From Pollutimonas bauzanensis (GTDB lineage Bacteria; Pseudomonadota; Gammaproteobacteria; Burkholderiales; Burkholderiaceae_B): a stretch of 64,000 nucleotides of DNA. The notes beneath the pieces were generated by a model. That model was not told the origin of the DNA. It did not search any database and was given only the letters and a program-made list of their open reading frames with translations. The position numbers and the translations under genes are program-made. Of the stretch, positions 1 through 8,663 are shown piece by piece. Position 1 is the stretch's first letter. Each line of letters opens with the position of its first letter. The stretch lies in the NCBI RefSeq assembly GCF_900129885.1, contig NZ_FQXE01000012.1:1-64000 (forward strand). Reading direction: 5' to 3'.

Positions 1-230
1 CGATAGCTGAGGACGCCACCAGGCAGCAGGTGGCTGACGATGGTCAACCAATGGCGCAACACAACCATTTCCGGGGGGCTGGCCAGGTTGCTGGTATAGA
101 CTCCCTGGTAGAGCTTGCGTAACTGCCCCGCGCTAGCTAACCGGAGAACTTTGCGGTCTGCCGCAGGGTCATCCTCACCAGTAAAGATAGTCTCTGGCAA
201 TGAAAGGTCGATTTTCTGTTTGATTCCCAC
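1..230 (-). CDS. AbiEi-like winged-helix regulator/antitoxin, N-terminal part (runs off window)
   Basis: The reading frame is open from a GTG at 230-228 to the window edge, so only about 76 N-terminal residues are seen. They read like the AbiEi winged-helix module of type IV toxin-antitoxin antitoxins: a run of basic and hydrophobic residues, then the hallmark GQLRKLYQGVYTSN, then an RHWLTIVSHLLPGG segment. The same N-terminal module also occurs on some Fic-type proteins, so the full product cannot be fixed from this fragment. The in-frame stop upstream lies just before the GTG region, which limits the choice of start. The gene lies downstream, on the same strand, of a broken AbiEii-like nucleotidyltransferase fragment and behind a set of short repeats that could be its operator. 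This is the usual context of an autoregulated AbiE antitoxin. Confidence 0.55.
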   Translation of the reverse strand, partial: MGIKQKIDLSLPETIFTGEDDPAADRKVLRLASAGQLRKLYQGVYTSNLASPPEMVVLRHWLTIVSHLLPGGVLSY

Positions 231-246
231 GTCACACTTAACATAC

Positions 247-403
247 TTGTCTGAAATTCAACTCATTATTTCACAATTTGTCTGAAAAATGTATTAATCA
301 GCAGATGAGGTTTGTCGGTTTCTAAGATGACTCAGCATAAACTGCTGGTCAAATTGTCTTGAAATCGTATGATTGAATCACTATTTGTCTGATTTATGTA
401 TTA
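247..403. repeat. Short direct repeats TTGTCTGA upstream of the AbiEi-like gene
   Basis: The octamer TTGTCTGA occurs at 247-254, 278-285 and 385-392, with a one-base-expanded copy (TTGTCTTGA) at 354-362. Two copies are longer: 276-296 and 383-403 share ATTTGTCTGA, three variable bases, then ATGTATTA. The stretch is very AT-rich and lies directly upstream of the minus-strand AbiEi-like gene. I infer operator or promoter repeats, since AbiEi-type antitoxins bind repeats in their own promoters. No gene is seen between 231 and 465. Confidence 0.5.
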
Positions 404-465
404 TTTTTCTAAAAAATGCGCATTTCGCTTATTTTCTAGCACCTGTTAATACATCACATAGAGGC

Positions 466-747
466 TCAGTACCCTAAATACTGGGGGTCGGCCACAAAGA
501 TGTCGATATCCTTACTGGTGATGATCGTAGCGGAACATAAGCACCGTACCGCCGCCGAACGTCCAGAACGGATCCTGAAGACCTCCGATCGTTTGCGCCC
601 CGTGTCCACTAGCGCCCGATTGACCTCATCGAGAATCAGCGGCGACCAGTGCAGCTTGATAACCCCCTGGTAGTCGAGGTAGATCAACAGCCCGCGCGTA
701 GCGGCCGCGAACAGCGTATCAGCATCGGCAACGACAGGTATGCTCAC
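466..747 (-). pseudogene. Chimeric relic: PIN-domain toxin N-terminus joined to an AbiEii-type nucleotidyltransferase fragment
   Basis: The first ~52 codons match the start of a PIN-domain toxin (VADADTLFAAATRG with the first acidic residues, then LHWSPLILDEVNRALVDTG). After that PIN similarity stops. In another frame from about 592 the DNA reads GGLQDPFWTFGGGTVLMFRY up to a stop at 514-512. Back in the annotated frame it continues SKDIDIFVADPQYLGY to the stop at 466. Together these give the GG-T...DxD signature of AbiEii/AbiGii nucleotidyltransferases, with a frameshift between the two halves. The start codon overlaps the stop of the upstream antitoxin gene (ATGA, 744-747), so the original PIN operon arrangement survives. 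I read it as a non-functional junction of two toxin genes. The PIN part is clear; the nucleotidyltransferase part rests on motif recognition. Confidence 0.6.
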
Positions 748-1238
748 GACGAGAGAATTTCCTCGTCCAGATCTTTGGACAAGAGCTTGAGCACCTTGGC
801 CTGCCGCGTCCGTTCGGCTGCCTGCCAGCGGGTCACGGCGCTGCGCAGCACACGGCGCTGGTTACCGACCTTCTGATGCAATTCCACCGCGCCGGAGTCG
901 ATCAGCTTGGCCATGTATGGCCGGCTGACGTTGACGAATTGCGCCGCCTGCTCGGTGGTGAGAACCGGATCGTCGTTGTGAGCCGCCTTGTGATCTGTGG
1001 TTCGCAGTTGCACGGTTGCGCGGCCCAGCATTTCAATCAATTCTTGCGTGATGGCCTCGTCGGCTTCCTTGCTGAGCGTGACGTGGCGCCGGACAACGGA
1101 CACGACAGGCTCCACGTCGAACGACAGTTCGAACACCGGCAGAGCACGCGCAGGCTCCGCGTGCACCCTGGCCGCCCGGCGGGGGGCCTGGGCAGTGCGC
1201 CGCTTGTCCGAAGGAGGGAAAGTTTGCTTGGTAGTCAT
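744..1238 (-). CDS. HTH-domain antitoxin partner of a PIN toxin
   Basis: A 164-residue protein with an excisionase-like helix-turn-helix near residues 90-145: LTTEQAAQFVNVSRPYMAKL followed by a VGNQRRVLRSAV wing. This architecture is the usual antitoxin encoded just before COG-type PIN toxins, and the 4-base overlap with the next gene supports an operon. The N-terminal 60 residues are basic and Ala/Pro/Arg-rich. The expected job is neutralising the PIN ribonuclease and repressing the operon. Since the toxin downstream is cut after about 52 codons, this is probably an orphan antitoxin. Three TCGAAA repeats lie just upstream of its start and could be its binding site. Confidence 0.7.
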   Translation of the reverse strand: MTTKQTFPPSDKRRTAQAPRRAARVHAEPARALPVFELSFDVEPVVSVVRRHVTLSKEADEAITQELIEMLGRATVQLRTTDHKAAHNDDPVLTTEQAAQFVNVSRPYMAKLIDSGAVELHQKVGNQRRVLRSAVTRWQAAERTRQAKVLKLLSKDLDEEILSS

Positions 1239-1259
1239 GCTTGGAATGATAGCAGGAAC

Positions 1260-1286
1260 TCGAAATTATCGAAACAGTCGAAACGC
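1260..1286. promoter_or_regulatory. Three TCGAAA direct repeats at 9-base spacing (candidate antitoxin operator)
   Basis: TCGAAA begins at 1260, 1269 and 1278, a regular 9-base period, 22-50 bases upstream of the minus-strand antitoxin start at 1238. Their position over the likely promoter fits autorepression by the HTH antitoxin; this role is inferred. Confidence 0.4.
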
Positions 1287-1530
1287 AATGAAAATCTTCC
1301 AGTAAAGCCGCGCTTGGGCCGCGCCCCCAACCGCCGATGACCTCGATTATCTGATCGTCCTTGCTTACCTCAAGGGCCAAAATGCAGGCATCAAGCGGCG
1401 CGGAAAGGCTTGGTCAGTTTTCCGGTCCGCGTGACGATGCCAGCGCGGTGGAGGAAGGACAAAGCGGCAGCTTTTGATGGCTTTCGCTGGAGCCTTGGTG
1501 CGCATGACGATTCCCCCCATCGCGCCAAAG
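1287..1530. other. Gene-poor stretch between the TA relic and the autotransporter
   Basis: No convincing gene. A short plus-strand frame from 1306 to about 1434 encodes an internal-looking peptide (DDLDYLIVLAYLKG and onward) with no start codon. It may be a gene scrap, but I do not recognise it. Confidence 0.3.
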
Positions 1531-4500
1531 CTAGAACCTGATCGCCACATTGGCCTTCAAGCCATGGTCGCGACCCTGGCCCGAAAGTTGGCCGGTATAA
1601 GCAAGACCGAAGGTTGCATCAGATGCGAGGCTTAGACTCAGGCCAGCCTCGACGACGGCGCTGTCGCGCGCAATCGGCGCTCCGGCAATTGAAAACGCCT
1701 CGCCCGCCGAGAAGGCATGTTTACTGGTGGGCGTGCGATTCCCGAACGCATGGCGCCATCCGGCCATCCCCGCAAGGGTGACGTCGAGACTGCCTAGCGC
1801 AAGGTGATGCGCGGCACGCATCCCCAGCGTGCTGAAGGTGACATCGGTGTTGCCGCTATTGCCCATCAGCGCCGCAGCGCCGCCCGTCTCGGTAACACGG
1901 CCGGTATGCAGGCTGACGTGGGCCAGATTGGCAAAGGGTTCGACACGGGTCTTGCCGACCTGCAGGCCATAGGCGAGCTCGCCGAAAACCTGGAAGGTGC
2001 CCGCCTCGTAATCGCCGGTCAGGCGCTCGTCGATGCCGGGGATGGCGACCGACCGGGCAGTATCGAGCTTGTGCCAGCTATAGGCCGCGCCCGTCCGGAA
2101 GGCGATATCGCCCCATTGTGTGCCGCCATACAAGCCCAGATGATAGTTATCGATTTTGGCGGAAGACCGGCGCGCATCGGCGCCAAGGCTCGCATGGCTG
2201 TAGCCGCCCAGCACCCCGATCCGCCAGTCGCCCGCCGGGCGATCGGCAGCGATTAATAAGCCGCCTGTCGAGCGATCAAGGCCGGCCGCATTGCCATTGC
2301 CGTCAGTCTCGCTCCAGGCGCCAAAGCCATGGGACCAGAACACCGGGCCGGCATAGTCCGCCGGGACTTGTGTTGGCGCCGAGCCCGACCCATAGGCCAG
2401 GACTGGGCCCGCCGATGCGCCCGCCTTGCCGAAGGCGGCACGCAAGCGGTCATTGGCCGCGTTGCGGATAAAGCGGCTATCTTCGATCAAGGCTGACTTG
2501 GCCGACGCATGGATCTCGCCGGACAAGGCGTCAAAACCGGCGCGAATGCGATCAGGCTGATCGGCCGAGCGCACGATGGCGTCATAGACCGGATGGGCAG
2601 CGTCCAGGCCCATGCTATCGATGCCGCCGGCTGTAGCGCTCTGGTTGCGGGTGAGCGCCGCCGATGCAAAACGACGCTCGTTGCGAGCCAGCTCCAGACC
2701 GATGGCGCCGGCGCCGTAGTCATACATCAGCCTGGGCGTGAGGAAAGCGAAGTCCGAGACGACCTCATCGAAGCTTCCTTCAAGCGCGGCAGCCGACAGA
2801 ATGGTGTACGTTGAGCGCAAGCCGTAAGCGCCGTCGGCCCCGATATGGGCCACCGAGCCGCCGTTAAGCGTGGCTTTGCCGGTCACGTTGATCCGATCGC
2901 TGTCGGCGCCAAATGGGTTGACCTCGACGGCATAGATCGAGCCGGCCTCGAAGGTCAGGTCGCCGTCGACCGTCAGCGTGCCGATGGAGTTGCCCGGCGC
3001 CAGCGTGCCGCCCGAGGCGATCGCAACCTGCGAGCCGGCGCCCGCGCCCACGGTGCCGGAGCCGCCGAGTGTGGCGCCCGAGCGTACGGCGAGCGAACCG
3101 CCCAGCGCGCCGCCGCCCTCGCCCTTGCCAACGAGCAAGGCGCCACTGGCAAGCGTCGTCGTACCGGCGAAAGCCGCGCTATCGCCCGTCAGCAGCAAGA
3201 TGCCGTCGCCGGCGAGCGTCAGCCTGCCATTGCCCGAGATCCGTCCGCCATAAACGGCGTTGGCAGCGTCGGCGAAGGTCAGCGCCGTGCCCGCCCCATC
3301 GAGCAGCACATTGCCGCTAAAGCGGGCGGCCGCTGTCTGGAGGCCGCCTTCGGCGACGGTCCAGTCCAGCGTCGATCTGCCGTCAAGGGCAAGAACGCCT
3401 GCCCCATCCTTGACCATGCCGCCATTCGCGCCACCCAAGCCGGTGATGTCACCGGCAAAGCGGGCGTCATCGGCCTGGATGAAGGTCACCGTGCCGGCAT
3501 TGCTAATGTTGCCGGAGAGGGAATTCGCGTCTCCCAAAACCGATCCCTCCTCGACCCGCGTATTGCCATAGGCGTTGGCGCCGGCCAGCCACAACGCCCC
3601 AGCGCCGCGCTTGACGAGATCGCCTTGGCCGACAAGGTTGCGATCGAGATAGAAATCATTGGCGGCCTCGACGATATCGAAGCCGCCCCCGCGCGAGCCC
3701 CAGGCAATGTCGCGCGCGGTGTCGTTAAAATCCGTGCCGGTGACCTGTAGCACACCGCCATTGAAGGCCAGCGCGCCGTCCTCATGGCCCAGGTTGGCAT
3801 CGTTCGAGACGGATAGCACGCCGCCGCTGATCGTGGTGCCGCCCGCATAGCTGTTGGCCCCGGAAAGAATCAGCGTGCCGGCTTCGGTCTTGGTGATGCC
3901 GCCCGCGCCGGTAATGCCGGCTGCGATCTCGGCGCGCTCGGCCAGGACACGAATCTCCGAGCCGCCCGCCGCCGTTTCCAGTGTACCGACCCCTTGCAGC
4001 CGAAAGCCCTCATCGACGAACTGCAGCCCCGCAAAGCGCTGCGCGCCCACGACGTCGATGACCCCGCCGTTGACGCCACCCGGCTCGTTCTTGAAAGCGG
4101 CATGGTTGCCCGCCCAGGCAACCGGCAGGTCGCCGCCCTGATTGAGCCACCGGGTGTCGGTGCTGTTCCAGTGTCCGTCCCCGCCCTGCCAGTGCTGCAG
4201 CGTGTCGTCTCCGAGCGATGCCGAAACAAAGAGATCGACCTTCCCGCCGCCCGCCTCGATCTCATACAAACCGGGAACACCATAAGGCACGGCGCCGACC
4301 TCCAGGCCGTTGTCGGTCAGTTCACCGCCATAAGTCATCAGGCGGTAGTAGCCCAGGCGCGCCGCGCCGTCCGATGGGCTGGCGCCTTGCGCCAGATTGA
4401 GGGTTCCATCCAGTCGAAGGTCGCCTGTTACAACGAGGCGATCGCTGCGGCCGGCGGCGGGATTGTCCACGGTCGCCGGCGCGCCCAGTTCGTAATCGAG

Positions 4501-6309
4501 GATCGCGCCCGATGAAAGCGCAAGATTCCCGTGCACCGTGAGCGCGCCGATTGCGTTACTGCCCGGCGCCAGAATGCCGCCGTCTTCGACCGTCGCGTTG
4601 CTCACAGTGCCTGAGCCGCCAAGCGTGGCGCCGGACTTGACGGCCACCTGCGATGAAGGCGCAATCGTACCGTCGACGATCAAGGCGCCGGCTTCGACGG
4701 TGGTCGCGCCCAAGTACGTATTGGCTCCTGAGAGTGTGAGCGTACCGGCGCCAGTTTTAGTAATACCGCCCAGGAAGCCACCCGCTATATCGCCGCTCAG
4801 GGTCAGATGGTGGCTGCCATCGATCGTTAACTTTCGCATGAGCTGAACCCGGTTGGCAAGCGCAAGATCCCCGCCGGCCCGCAGAACGCCGTTATCAGAA
4901 GATCCGCCCACGATTATCTGGCTCGATGAAAGTGCCTTGTCGTGCCCGACCTCGACCGCGGCATCGTTAATATATGTTTCACCCAAATAGATATTGACGC
5001 CATTGAGCGCCAGCGTGCCACCCTCTGCGTAAACCCCGCTCAAACCGCTGATTTGACCGTTCAACGTTAGCTTGCCGGCGCCGTCCTTTATGAGTCGGCC
5101 GCTGGAACCGGTGATATTGCCATCAAAGACGGTATTGGCGCTCTGACCAACATCGACAAAGGCGTCGCCCATATCGAGCGTGCCGCCGCCGCCCGAAAGC
5201 GACGACATCGCGCGGCCAAGGGCATAGTTTGCATCGGTCAGGTCAAGCGTGCCGCCATTGATGACATACACGCCATCGCTCACCCACGCTTCGTTCGTGC
5301 CCACGCGCAAGATACCGGCTTCGATGGTGGTGGCGCCCGCGTAATCGTTTTGCCCCGACAGCGTCAGGATGCCCTCACCGGACTTGGTCAAACCGCCAGA
5401 GCCTTGCAGATCCGCCCCGATGCCGATGTTATGGCCGTTGCTGTCGATGAAGGCCCCGCCCGCGCCGATGGCGACATCGCCGGACCTGACGTTGCGCAAG
5501 AAATCAGCTTCGTCGCCCGTTGCGCGCAGGATTCCACCGTCAAAATTGATGTTGCCATCGCCCGCGCCCACCTCCAGAAAACCCATGGCCAATGCTCCGC
5601 GCCGCCCATCCGAACCGGCAAGCGTCAGGTGGCCGATTCCGCCATAGCCCGTGACGGGAAGTCCACCCATATAGACATGGGAAGCCGTGACCAGCCCCCC
5701 ATCTTCGACGGTCAACGTTCCCGTGCCGATATGACCCAAGGCGATATTTCCCGTCGCCGCCAGACTGGACCCGACTCCCGAAACCTGAGCCACGCCCACT
5801 GCGCCTGCGCTATTGGTACCCATCGTAATGCTGTCGCCAGCCGATACCGATGCGCCATCCAAAATGGCAAGTGTGCCTTGACCGACATTTCCAAGGTATA
5901 GGCGAGAGGCGTTATGCCAACTCGCCCCCTCGCCTATAACGGTGACCTCACCGACAGCACTGGCAAGATTGCCAACGGTTCCTTGCATATTGCTGACCTT
6001 GCCTGCGTTGCGAATCAGCAATTCGCCACTTGTGCCGCTATGGCCTATGGCCAGGTTTCCGCTGATCTCCCAGGGGCTGGGCTGTGTGCCGGCGCCGCCC
6101 CCCGCAGGGTCCGATCCATCGACGATTTCGTGCCCGCCGTTGTCAATGACTACGCTTTGCGCCTGTGCGGCGGGCAACACCGCCAGCGCCAAAGCGCATA
6201 GGCCGGCGCCTGCCGCCGCTTTGCGCCTGTCAGATCCTCGGGCATGTTCCGAAGCCACCTGATAGGTATCCCGCGCATGGTTAAAGACTATTCGGTGAAT
6301 CCGATTCAT
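1531..6309 (-). CDS. Classical (type Va) autotransporter with PATR-type beta-helix passenger
   Basis: About 1592 residues. The N-terminus MNRIHRIVFNHARDTYQV is an extended signal-peptide region like that of large autotransporters. A hydrophobic core follows and cleavage is likely after AQA near residue 50. The passenger carries at least six copies of the beta-helix repeat built on GAGTLTLSGANTYxGxTT-like strands, plus GATLGGSGTV/GGTLAPGNSIGTLTV segments before the translocator. The last ~265 residues are an autotransporter barrel ending in the outer-membrane signature IRF. I chose ATG 6309-6307 over the ATG two codons earlier because it gives the canonical signal start and has GGGG about 6 bases upstream. 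The product is expected at the cell surface; adhesin or biofilm roles are typical of the family, but the ligand cannot be read. The AraC gene upstream on the same strand is the likely regulator. Confidence 0.93.
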   Translation of the reverse strand: MNRIHRIVFNHARDTYQVASEHARGSDRRKAAAGAGLCALALAVLPAAQAQSVVIDNGGHEIVDGSDPAGGGAGTQPSPWEISGNLAIGHSGTSGELLIRNAGKVSNMQGTVGNLASAVGEVTVIGEGASWHNASRLYLGNVGQGTLAILDGASVSAGDSITMGTNSAGAVGVAQVSGVGSSLAATGNIALGHIGTGTLTVEDGGLVTASHVYMGGLPVTGYGGIGHLTLAGSDGRRGALAMGFLEVGAGDGNINFDGGILRATGDEADFLRNVRSGDVAIGAGGAFIDSNGHNIGIGADLQGSGGLTKSGEGILTLSGQNDYAGATTIEAGILRVGTNEAWVSDGVYVINGGTLDLTDANYALGRAMSSLSGGGGTLDMGDAFVDVGQSANTVFDGNITGSSGRLIKDGAGKLTLNGQISGLSGVYAEGGTLALNGVNIYLGETYINDAAVEVGHDKALSSSQIIVGGSSDNGVLRAGGDLALANRVQLMRKLTIDGSHHLTLSGDIAGGFLGGITKTGAGTLTLSGANTYLGATTVEAGALIVDGTIAPSSQVAVKSGATLGGSGTVSNATVEDGGILAPGSNAIGALTVHGNLALSSGAILDYELGAPATVDNPAAGRSDRLVVTGDLRLDGTLNLAQGASPSDGAARLGYYRLMTYGGELTDNGLEVGAVPYGVPGLYEIEAGGGKVDLFVSASLGDDTLQHWQGGDGHWNSTDTRWLNQGGDLPVAWAGNHAAFKNEPGGVNGGVIDVVGAQRFAGLQFVDEGFRLQGVGTLETAAGGSEIRVLAERAEIAAGITGAGGITKTEAGTLILSGANSYAGGTTISGGVLSVSNDANLGHEDGALAFNGGVLQVTGTDFNDTARDIAWGSRGGGFDIVEAANDFYLDRNLVGQGDLVKRGAGALWLAGANAYGNTRVEEGSVLGDANSLSGNISNAGTVTFIQADDARFAGDITGLGGANGGMVKDGAGVLALDGRSTLDWTVAEGGLQTAAARFSGNVLLDGAGTALTFADAANAVYGGRISGNGRLTLAGDGILLLTGDSAAFAGTTTLASGALLVGKGEGGGALGGSLAVRSGATLGGSGTVGAGAGSQVAIASGGTLAPGNSIGTLTVDGDLTFEAGSIYAVEVNPFGADSDRINVTGKATLNGGSVAHIGADGAYGLRSTYTILSAAALEGSFDEVVSDFAFLTPRLMYDYGAGAIGLELARNERRFASAALTRNQSATAGGIDSMGLDAAHPVYDAIVRSADQPDRIRAGFDALSGEIHASAKSALIEDSRFIRNAANDRLRAAFGKAGASAGPVLAYGSGSAPTQVPADYAGPVFWSHGFGAWSETDGNGNAAGLDRSTGGLLIAADRPAGDWRIGVLGGYSHASLGADARRSSAKIDNYHLGLYGGTQWGDIAFRTGAAYSWHKLDTARSVAIPGIDERLTGDYEAGTFQVFGELAYGLQVGKTRVEPFANLAHVSLHTGRVTETGGAAALMGNSGNTDVTFSTLGMRAAHHLALGSLDVTLAGMAGWRHAFGNRTPTSKHAFSAGEAFSIAGAPIARDSAVVEAGLSLSLASDATFGLAYTGQLSGQGRDHGLKANVAIRF

Positions 6310-6462
6310 GAACATCCCCAGCGACGTGATTCCTTACCCATCAATTGGAATCGCCACTATAAGGGCAACGGCATGCGCGGAGTCGTCGCTGCGTTTCACA
6401 AAAATCGTATTTGCATCCCAAAGGCGCGGCTCAGGGGAAGCGCGACGAGTCAGCGCGCCCCA

Positions 6463-7461
6463 TTATCGATTCGAGGCCGCCCTCGCATCGCTCGGGCTCA
6501 TGCCAAAACGTTTGCGAAACATGCGGCTGACATTGGGCCAGTCATAGAGGCCGCAGCGCTGTGCCAGGGCATAAATAGGCACATTGCGCGCATCCTTTTG
6601 AAGCAGGCGCAAAAACTGCTGAAGGCGAAGCTCGCGAACATAGCCTTGCACGGATAATTCATTGCCGTCGAAGAGCCGGTAAAGCGTGGAGCGCGAACAA
6701 GCAATCGCGGCCGCTACCGCGTCCGGATCGAGATCCGGGTCGGTCAGATGACGCCTTATGTAGCGTTGCGCGGCGGCAAACAGCCCCGCGCTAAATCGCT
6801 GCGTTCCCCGCCGTGTCATCAAGAAGGCGGCCTCGATCGTAGTCAGGGCAAACGACTCGGAGGCATCGAGCAAGGCGAGCTGTTCAATAGGGTCCAAGCC
6901 CGCTGCCATCCTGGGAAACTGCTGCAAATGATCGCGCAGCAGCCCGGCCAAGCGGGAATTGGCCAAGGCCGAATTGATCTGGGCCGGCGCGGGCGGCGTA
7001 CCGGGAAACATCGATTCAAGCAAGGGACGGGAAAGATCGAGCTGGACGAATGCGTGCCGGGAAAGGCGCAGCGATGTCGGGTGGGACCCGTCGAGCAGGA
7101 AGAATCCGCCCTTGGTGATCGTCGCAGCCTCGCCGCCGTCATAGGCGCACTGCGCCTGCCCATCCAGCATGAGAATCAACGTCAACTCGTCAAACGACGC
7201 ATTGCGGATGCTGCGTGCAGTCAAATGTGCGCTTAAGCCATCCGCTTCGGTATAGTGCATCTCGCCAGTCGCTGTGGCCAGCGAGGTGACTTTTGCCCGG
7301 AAATCCTTGCGCTGTTGCTCGCCGGGCGAGTCGACACTGAAGCTGCGGATGACGTCACTGACCCAGAAGTCGAAACGCGCGGCAGGCTCGACATCTTCGG
7401 TCGATATGTCCTGAAACAGACGCCGCTCAGGCCGCCCTTGCGAAAAGGAATGATGTCCCAC
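6463..7461 (-). CDS. AraC-family transcriptional regulator
   Basis: 332 residues. The N-terminal ~200 form an AraC-binding-like sensor domain (AraC_binding_2 type, as in NphR/FeaR-like regulators). The C-terminal ~100 hold two helix-turn-helix motifs: PDAVAAAIACSRSTLYRLF and IYALAQRCGLYDWPNVSRMF, the latter followed by the typical RKRFGMSPSDAR ending. The start is GTG 7461, preceded by a strong GGGAGGAAGG ribosome site about 5 bases upstream. It lies 153 bases upstream of the autotransporter on the same strand and is the obvious candidate to control it. The inducer is unknown. Confidence 0.88.
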   Translation of the reverse strand: MGHHSFSQGRPERRLFQDISTEDVEPAARFDFWVSDVIRSFSVDSPGEQQRKDFRAKVTSLATATGEMHYTEADGLSAHLTARSIRNASFDELTLILMLDGQAQCAYDGGEAATITKGGFFLLDGSHPTSLRLSRHAFVQLDLSRPLLESMFPGTPPAPAQINSALANSRLAGLLRDHLQQFPRMAAGLDPIEQLALLDASESFALTTIEAAFLMTRRGTQRFSAGLFAAAQRYIRRHLTDPDLDPDAVAAAIACSRSTLYRLFDGNELSVQGYVRELRLQQFLRLLQKDARNVPIYALAQRCGLYDWPNVSRMFRKRFGMSPSDARAASNR

Positions 7462-7510
7462 AATGCCTTCCTCCCGACTTTCCTTTTTGTTAGTGGCAGG
7501 GTTTCAAATA

Positions 7511-7543
7511 GGCGCATGGTCGTCGCTGCGGCAACCATGCGCC
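7511..7543 (-). terminator. Hairpin downstream of the brnTA remnant
   Basis: Perfect 10-base arms GGCGCATGGT (7511-7520) and ACCATGCGCC (7534-7543) with a 13-base loop, starting 26 bases past the brnA stop. No strong T-run follows, so it may instead be an mRNA-stabilising or regulatory hairpin in the leader of the AraC gene. Confidence 0.4.
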
Positions 7544-7568
7544 CTCAAGGCAGATTGCTCAGTGCCTT

Positions 7569-7829
7569 CTATGTTTTCGGGGCATGATGCTTCAGCGACT
7601 CCGCCATGCGAGTCTGCCAGCCGGCTCCTGTGGCCTTCCACCGCGCTAATACTTCCGATGGCAAACGCAAGCTGACAGCCACCTTTGGGTTGTCCAGCTT
7701 CGGACGGCCGCGCTTGACCAGCTTGTCGCCCTGGTACAAGTCAGCTTTCTCAAAAAATTCCTCTGTCAATCCAGGCGCGTCATCCGGGTCAGCCCAGGTG
7801 CTGCGCGTATTTCGCCTGTTCGCGAGCAT
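7569..7829 (-). CDS. brnA: BrnA-family antitoxin
   Basis: 86 residues. The C-terminal half is the BrnA ribbon-helix-helix: GRPKLDNPKVAVSLRLPSEV, then LARWKATGAGWQTRMAESLK, the usual order of a GRP-x-DNPK motif, beta strand and two helices. BrnA antitoxins neutralise the RelE-fold RNase BrnT and repress the operon through this fold. The gene starts inside the 3' end of brnT with a 41-base overlap, typical of the family. Because brnT lacks its 5' part, this antitoxin may now be orphaned. Confidence 0.85.
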   Translation of the reverse strand: MLANRRNTRSTWADPDDAPGLTEEFFEKADLYQGDKLVKRGRPKLDNPKVAVSLRLPSEVLARWKATGAGWQTRMAESLKHHAPKT

Positions 7830-7998
7830 TTGCTTTCCTCGTACTGATAATGCGGCGTGCTCTGCCGCGCGGTGTCCAGATCAGAACGACCATGCGCCGA
7901 TCAAGCACTCCGATGGTGATGAAACGCGGTTCGGGATACGGCAAGCGCGCGTCTTGTCCTCGTTGATTATTGTATATACGAAAAAATAGTGCGGTCAA
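7789..7998 (-). pseudogene. brnT: BrnT toxin, C-terminal part only
   Basis: The final ~54 codons are typical BrnT: PYPEPRFITIGVLD, then MVVLIWTPRGRARRIIS and RKANAREQAKY, corresponding to the last strands and the C-terminal helix of the RelE-like fold. The first ~15 codons (from a TTG at 7998) do not resemble BrnT. The expected N-terminus with the FDxxKxxxNxxKHG-type motif is absent in all frames upstream to 8100. Family members are about 90 residues with important residues in the missing part, so this copy is probably inactive. The overlap with brnA marks the original operon. Confidence 0.75.
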
Positions 7999-8181
7999 CA
8001 GTTCGGGAGCGTCCTAGCGGTAAGCTCATCTCGCCTGGCGGCAAATTCAGGCGCGGTTCTCTCCTGCTGACGGTAGATACTACCTGGCAAGGTGGGCGCT
8101 ATACGTTTGCACCTGACCATCCAAAAGCCCCATGCAGGTACATGGCTTGCTCCATTATTCGCAATAGCATGGAGGTGCTGC

Positions 8182-8634
8182 ATGAGGCTGCTACAACTGG
8201 GCACGACTCTTCTTTTTGCGCTCGCCCTGGTTCCCGGCGGGGCTCACTTGCTGGAGCTGCTGAGCAAGATGGCTCTGGGTCGCCATTCCTACCTGACCGT
8301 TCAGCAAATTTATCGCGGCTGGAATCTGCTGGGGGCAGTATTGATTGCGGCGCTCTGCGCCGGCCTGGCGTTGACGGCCATGTCGCGCCGGCAAAAAGCG
8401 CCGTTCAGGCTGGCCCTGGCGGGTTCAGCGCTATTGGCGGCCACTCTTGGCATCTTCTTCATATGGATTTTTCCTGTGAATATCGCCACCAGCAACTGGA
8501 CGGTGGAGACCGGGAACTGGATGGAGCTGCGGCGGCAATGGGAATATTCGCATGCGCTCAATGCCGTGATAACTTTTGCCGCGTTGGCCTGCATAACGAG
8601 CTCATGCTTAGCCTGGAACGAGGAGCGTCGATAG
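8182..8634 (+). CDS. DUF1772-type integral membrane protein
   Basis: 150 residues with four hydrophobic segments (about residues 3-25, 47-70, 78-100 and 125-145). The WNLLGAVLIAAL stretch and a C-terminal WxxxHALNAVITFAAL segment resemble DUF1772/anthrone-oxygenase-like small membrane proteins. The ATG at 8182 was chosen because GGAGG lies 6 bases upstream; longer frames lack a ribosome site. It stands alone, converging on the EF-G gene, with a hairpin between them. No enzymatic role can be inferred. Confidence 0.65.
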   Translation: MRLLQLGTTLLFALALVPGGAHLLELLSKMALGRHSYLTVQQIYRGWNLLGAVLIAALCAGLALTAMSRRQKAPFRLALAGSALLAATLGIFFIWIFPVNIATSNWTVETGNWMELRRQWEYSHALNAVITFAALACITSSCLAWNEERR

Positions 8635-8663
8635 CGACCGCTGTACTGGCGCGAATCTCACCC

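Noticed and set aside
1306-1434. Plus-strand peptide frame DDLDYLIVLAYLKG and onward
   Set aside because: No start codon and no family recognised; too short to call a gene scrap with confidence.
1804-6262. Many long plus-strand frames opposite the autotransporter
   Set aside because: They are antisense to a protein with a continuous domain structure and signal peptide, have no family motifs, and reflect high-GC codon bias.
1531-6309. Repeated GC blocks resembling a repeat array
   Set aside because: They follow codons of the autotransporter PATR repeats; there is no exact repeat-spacer pattern, so not CRISPR.
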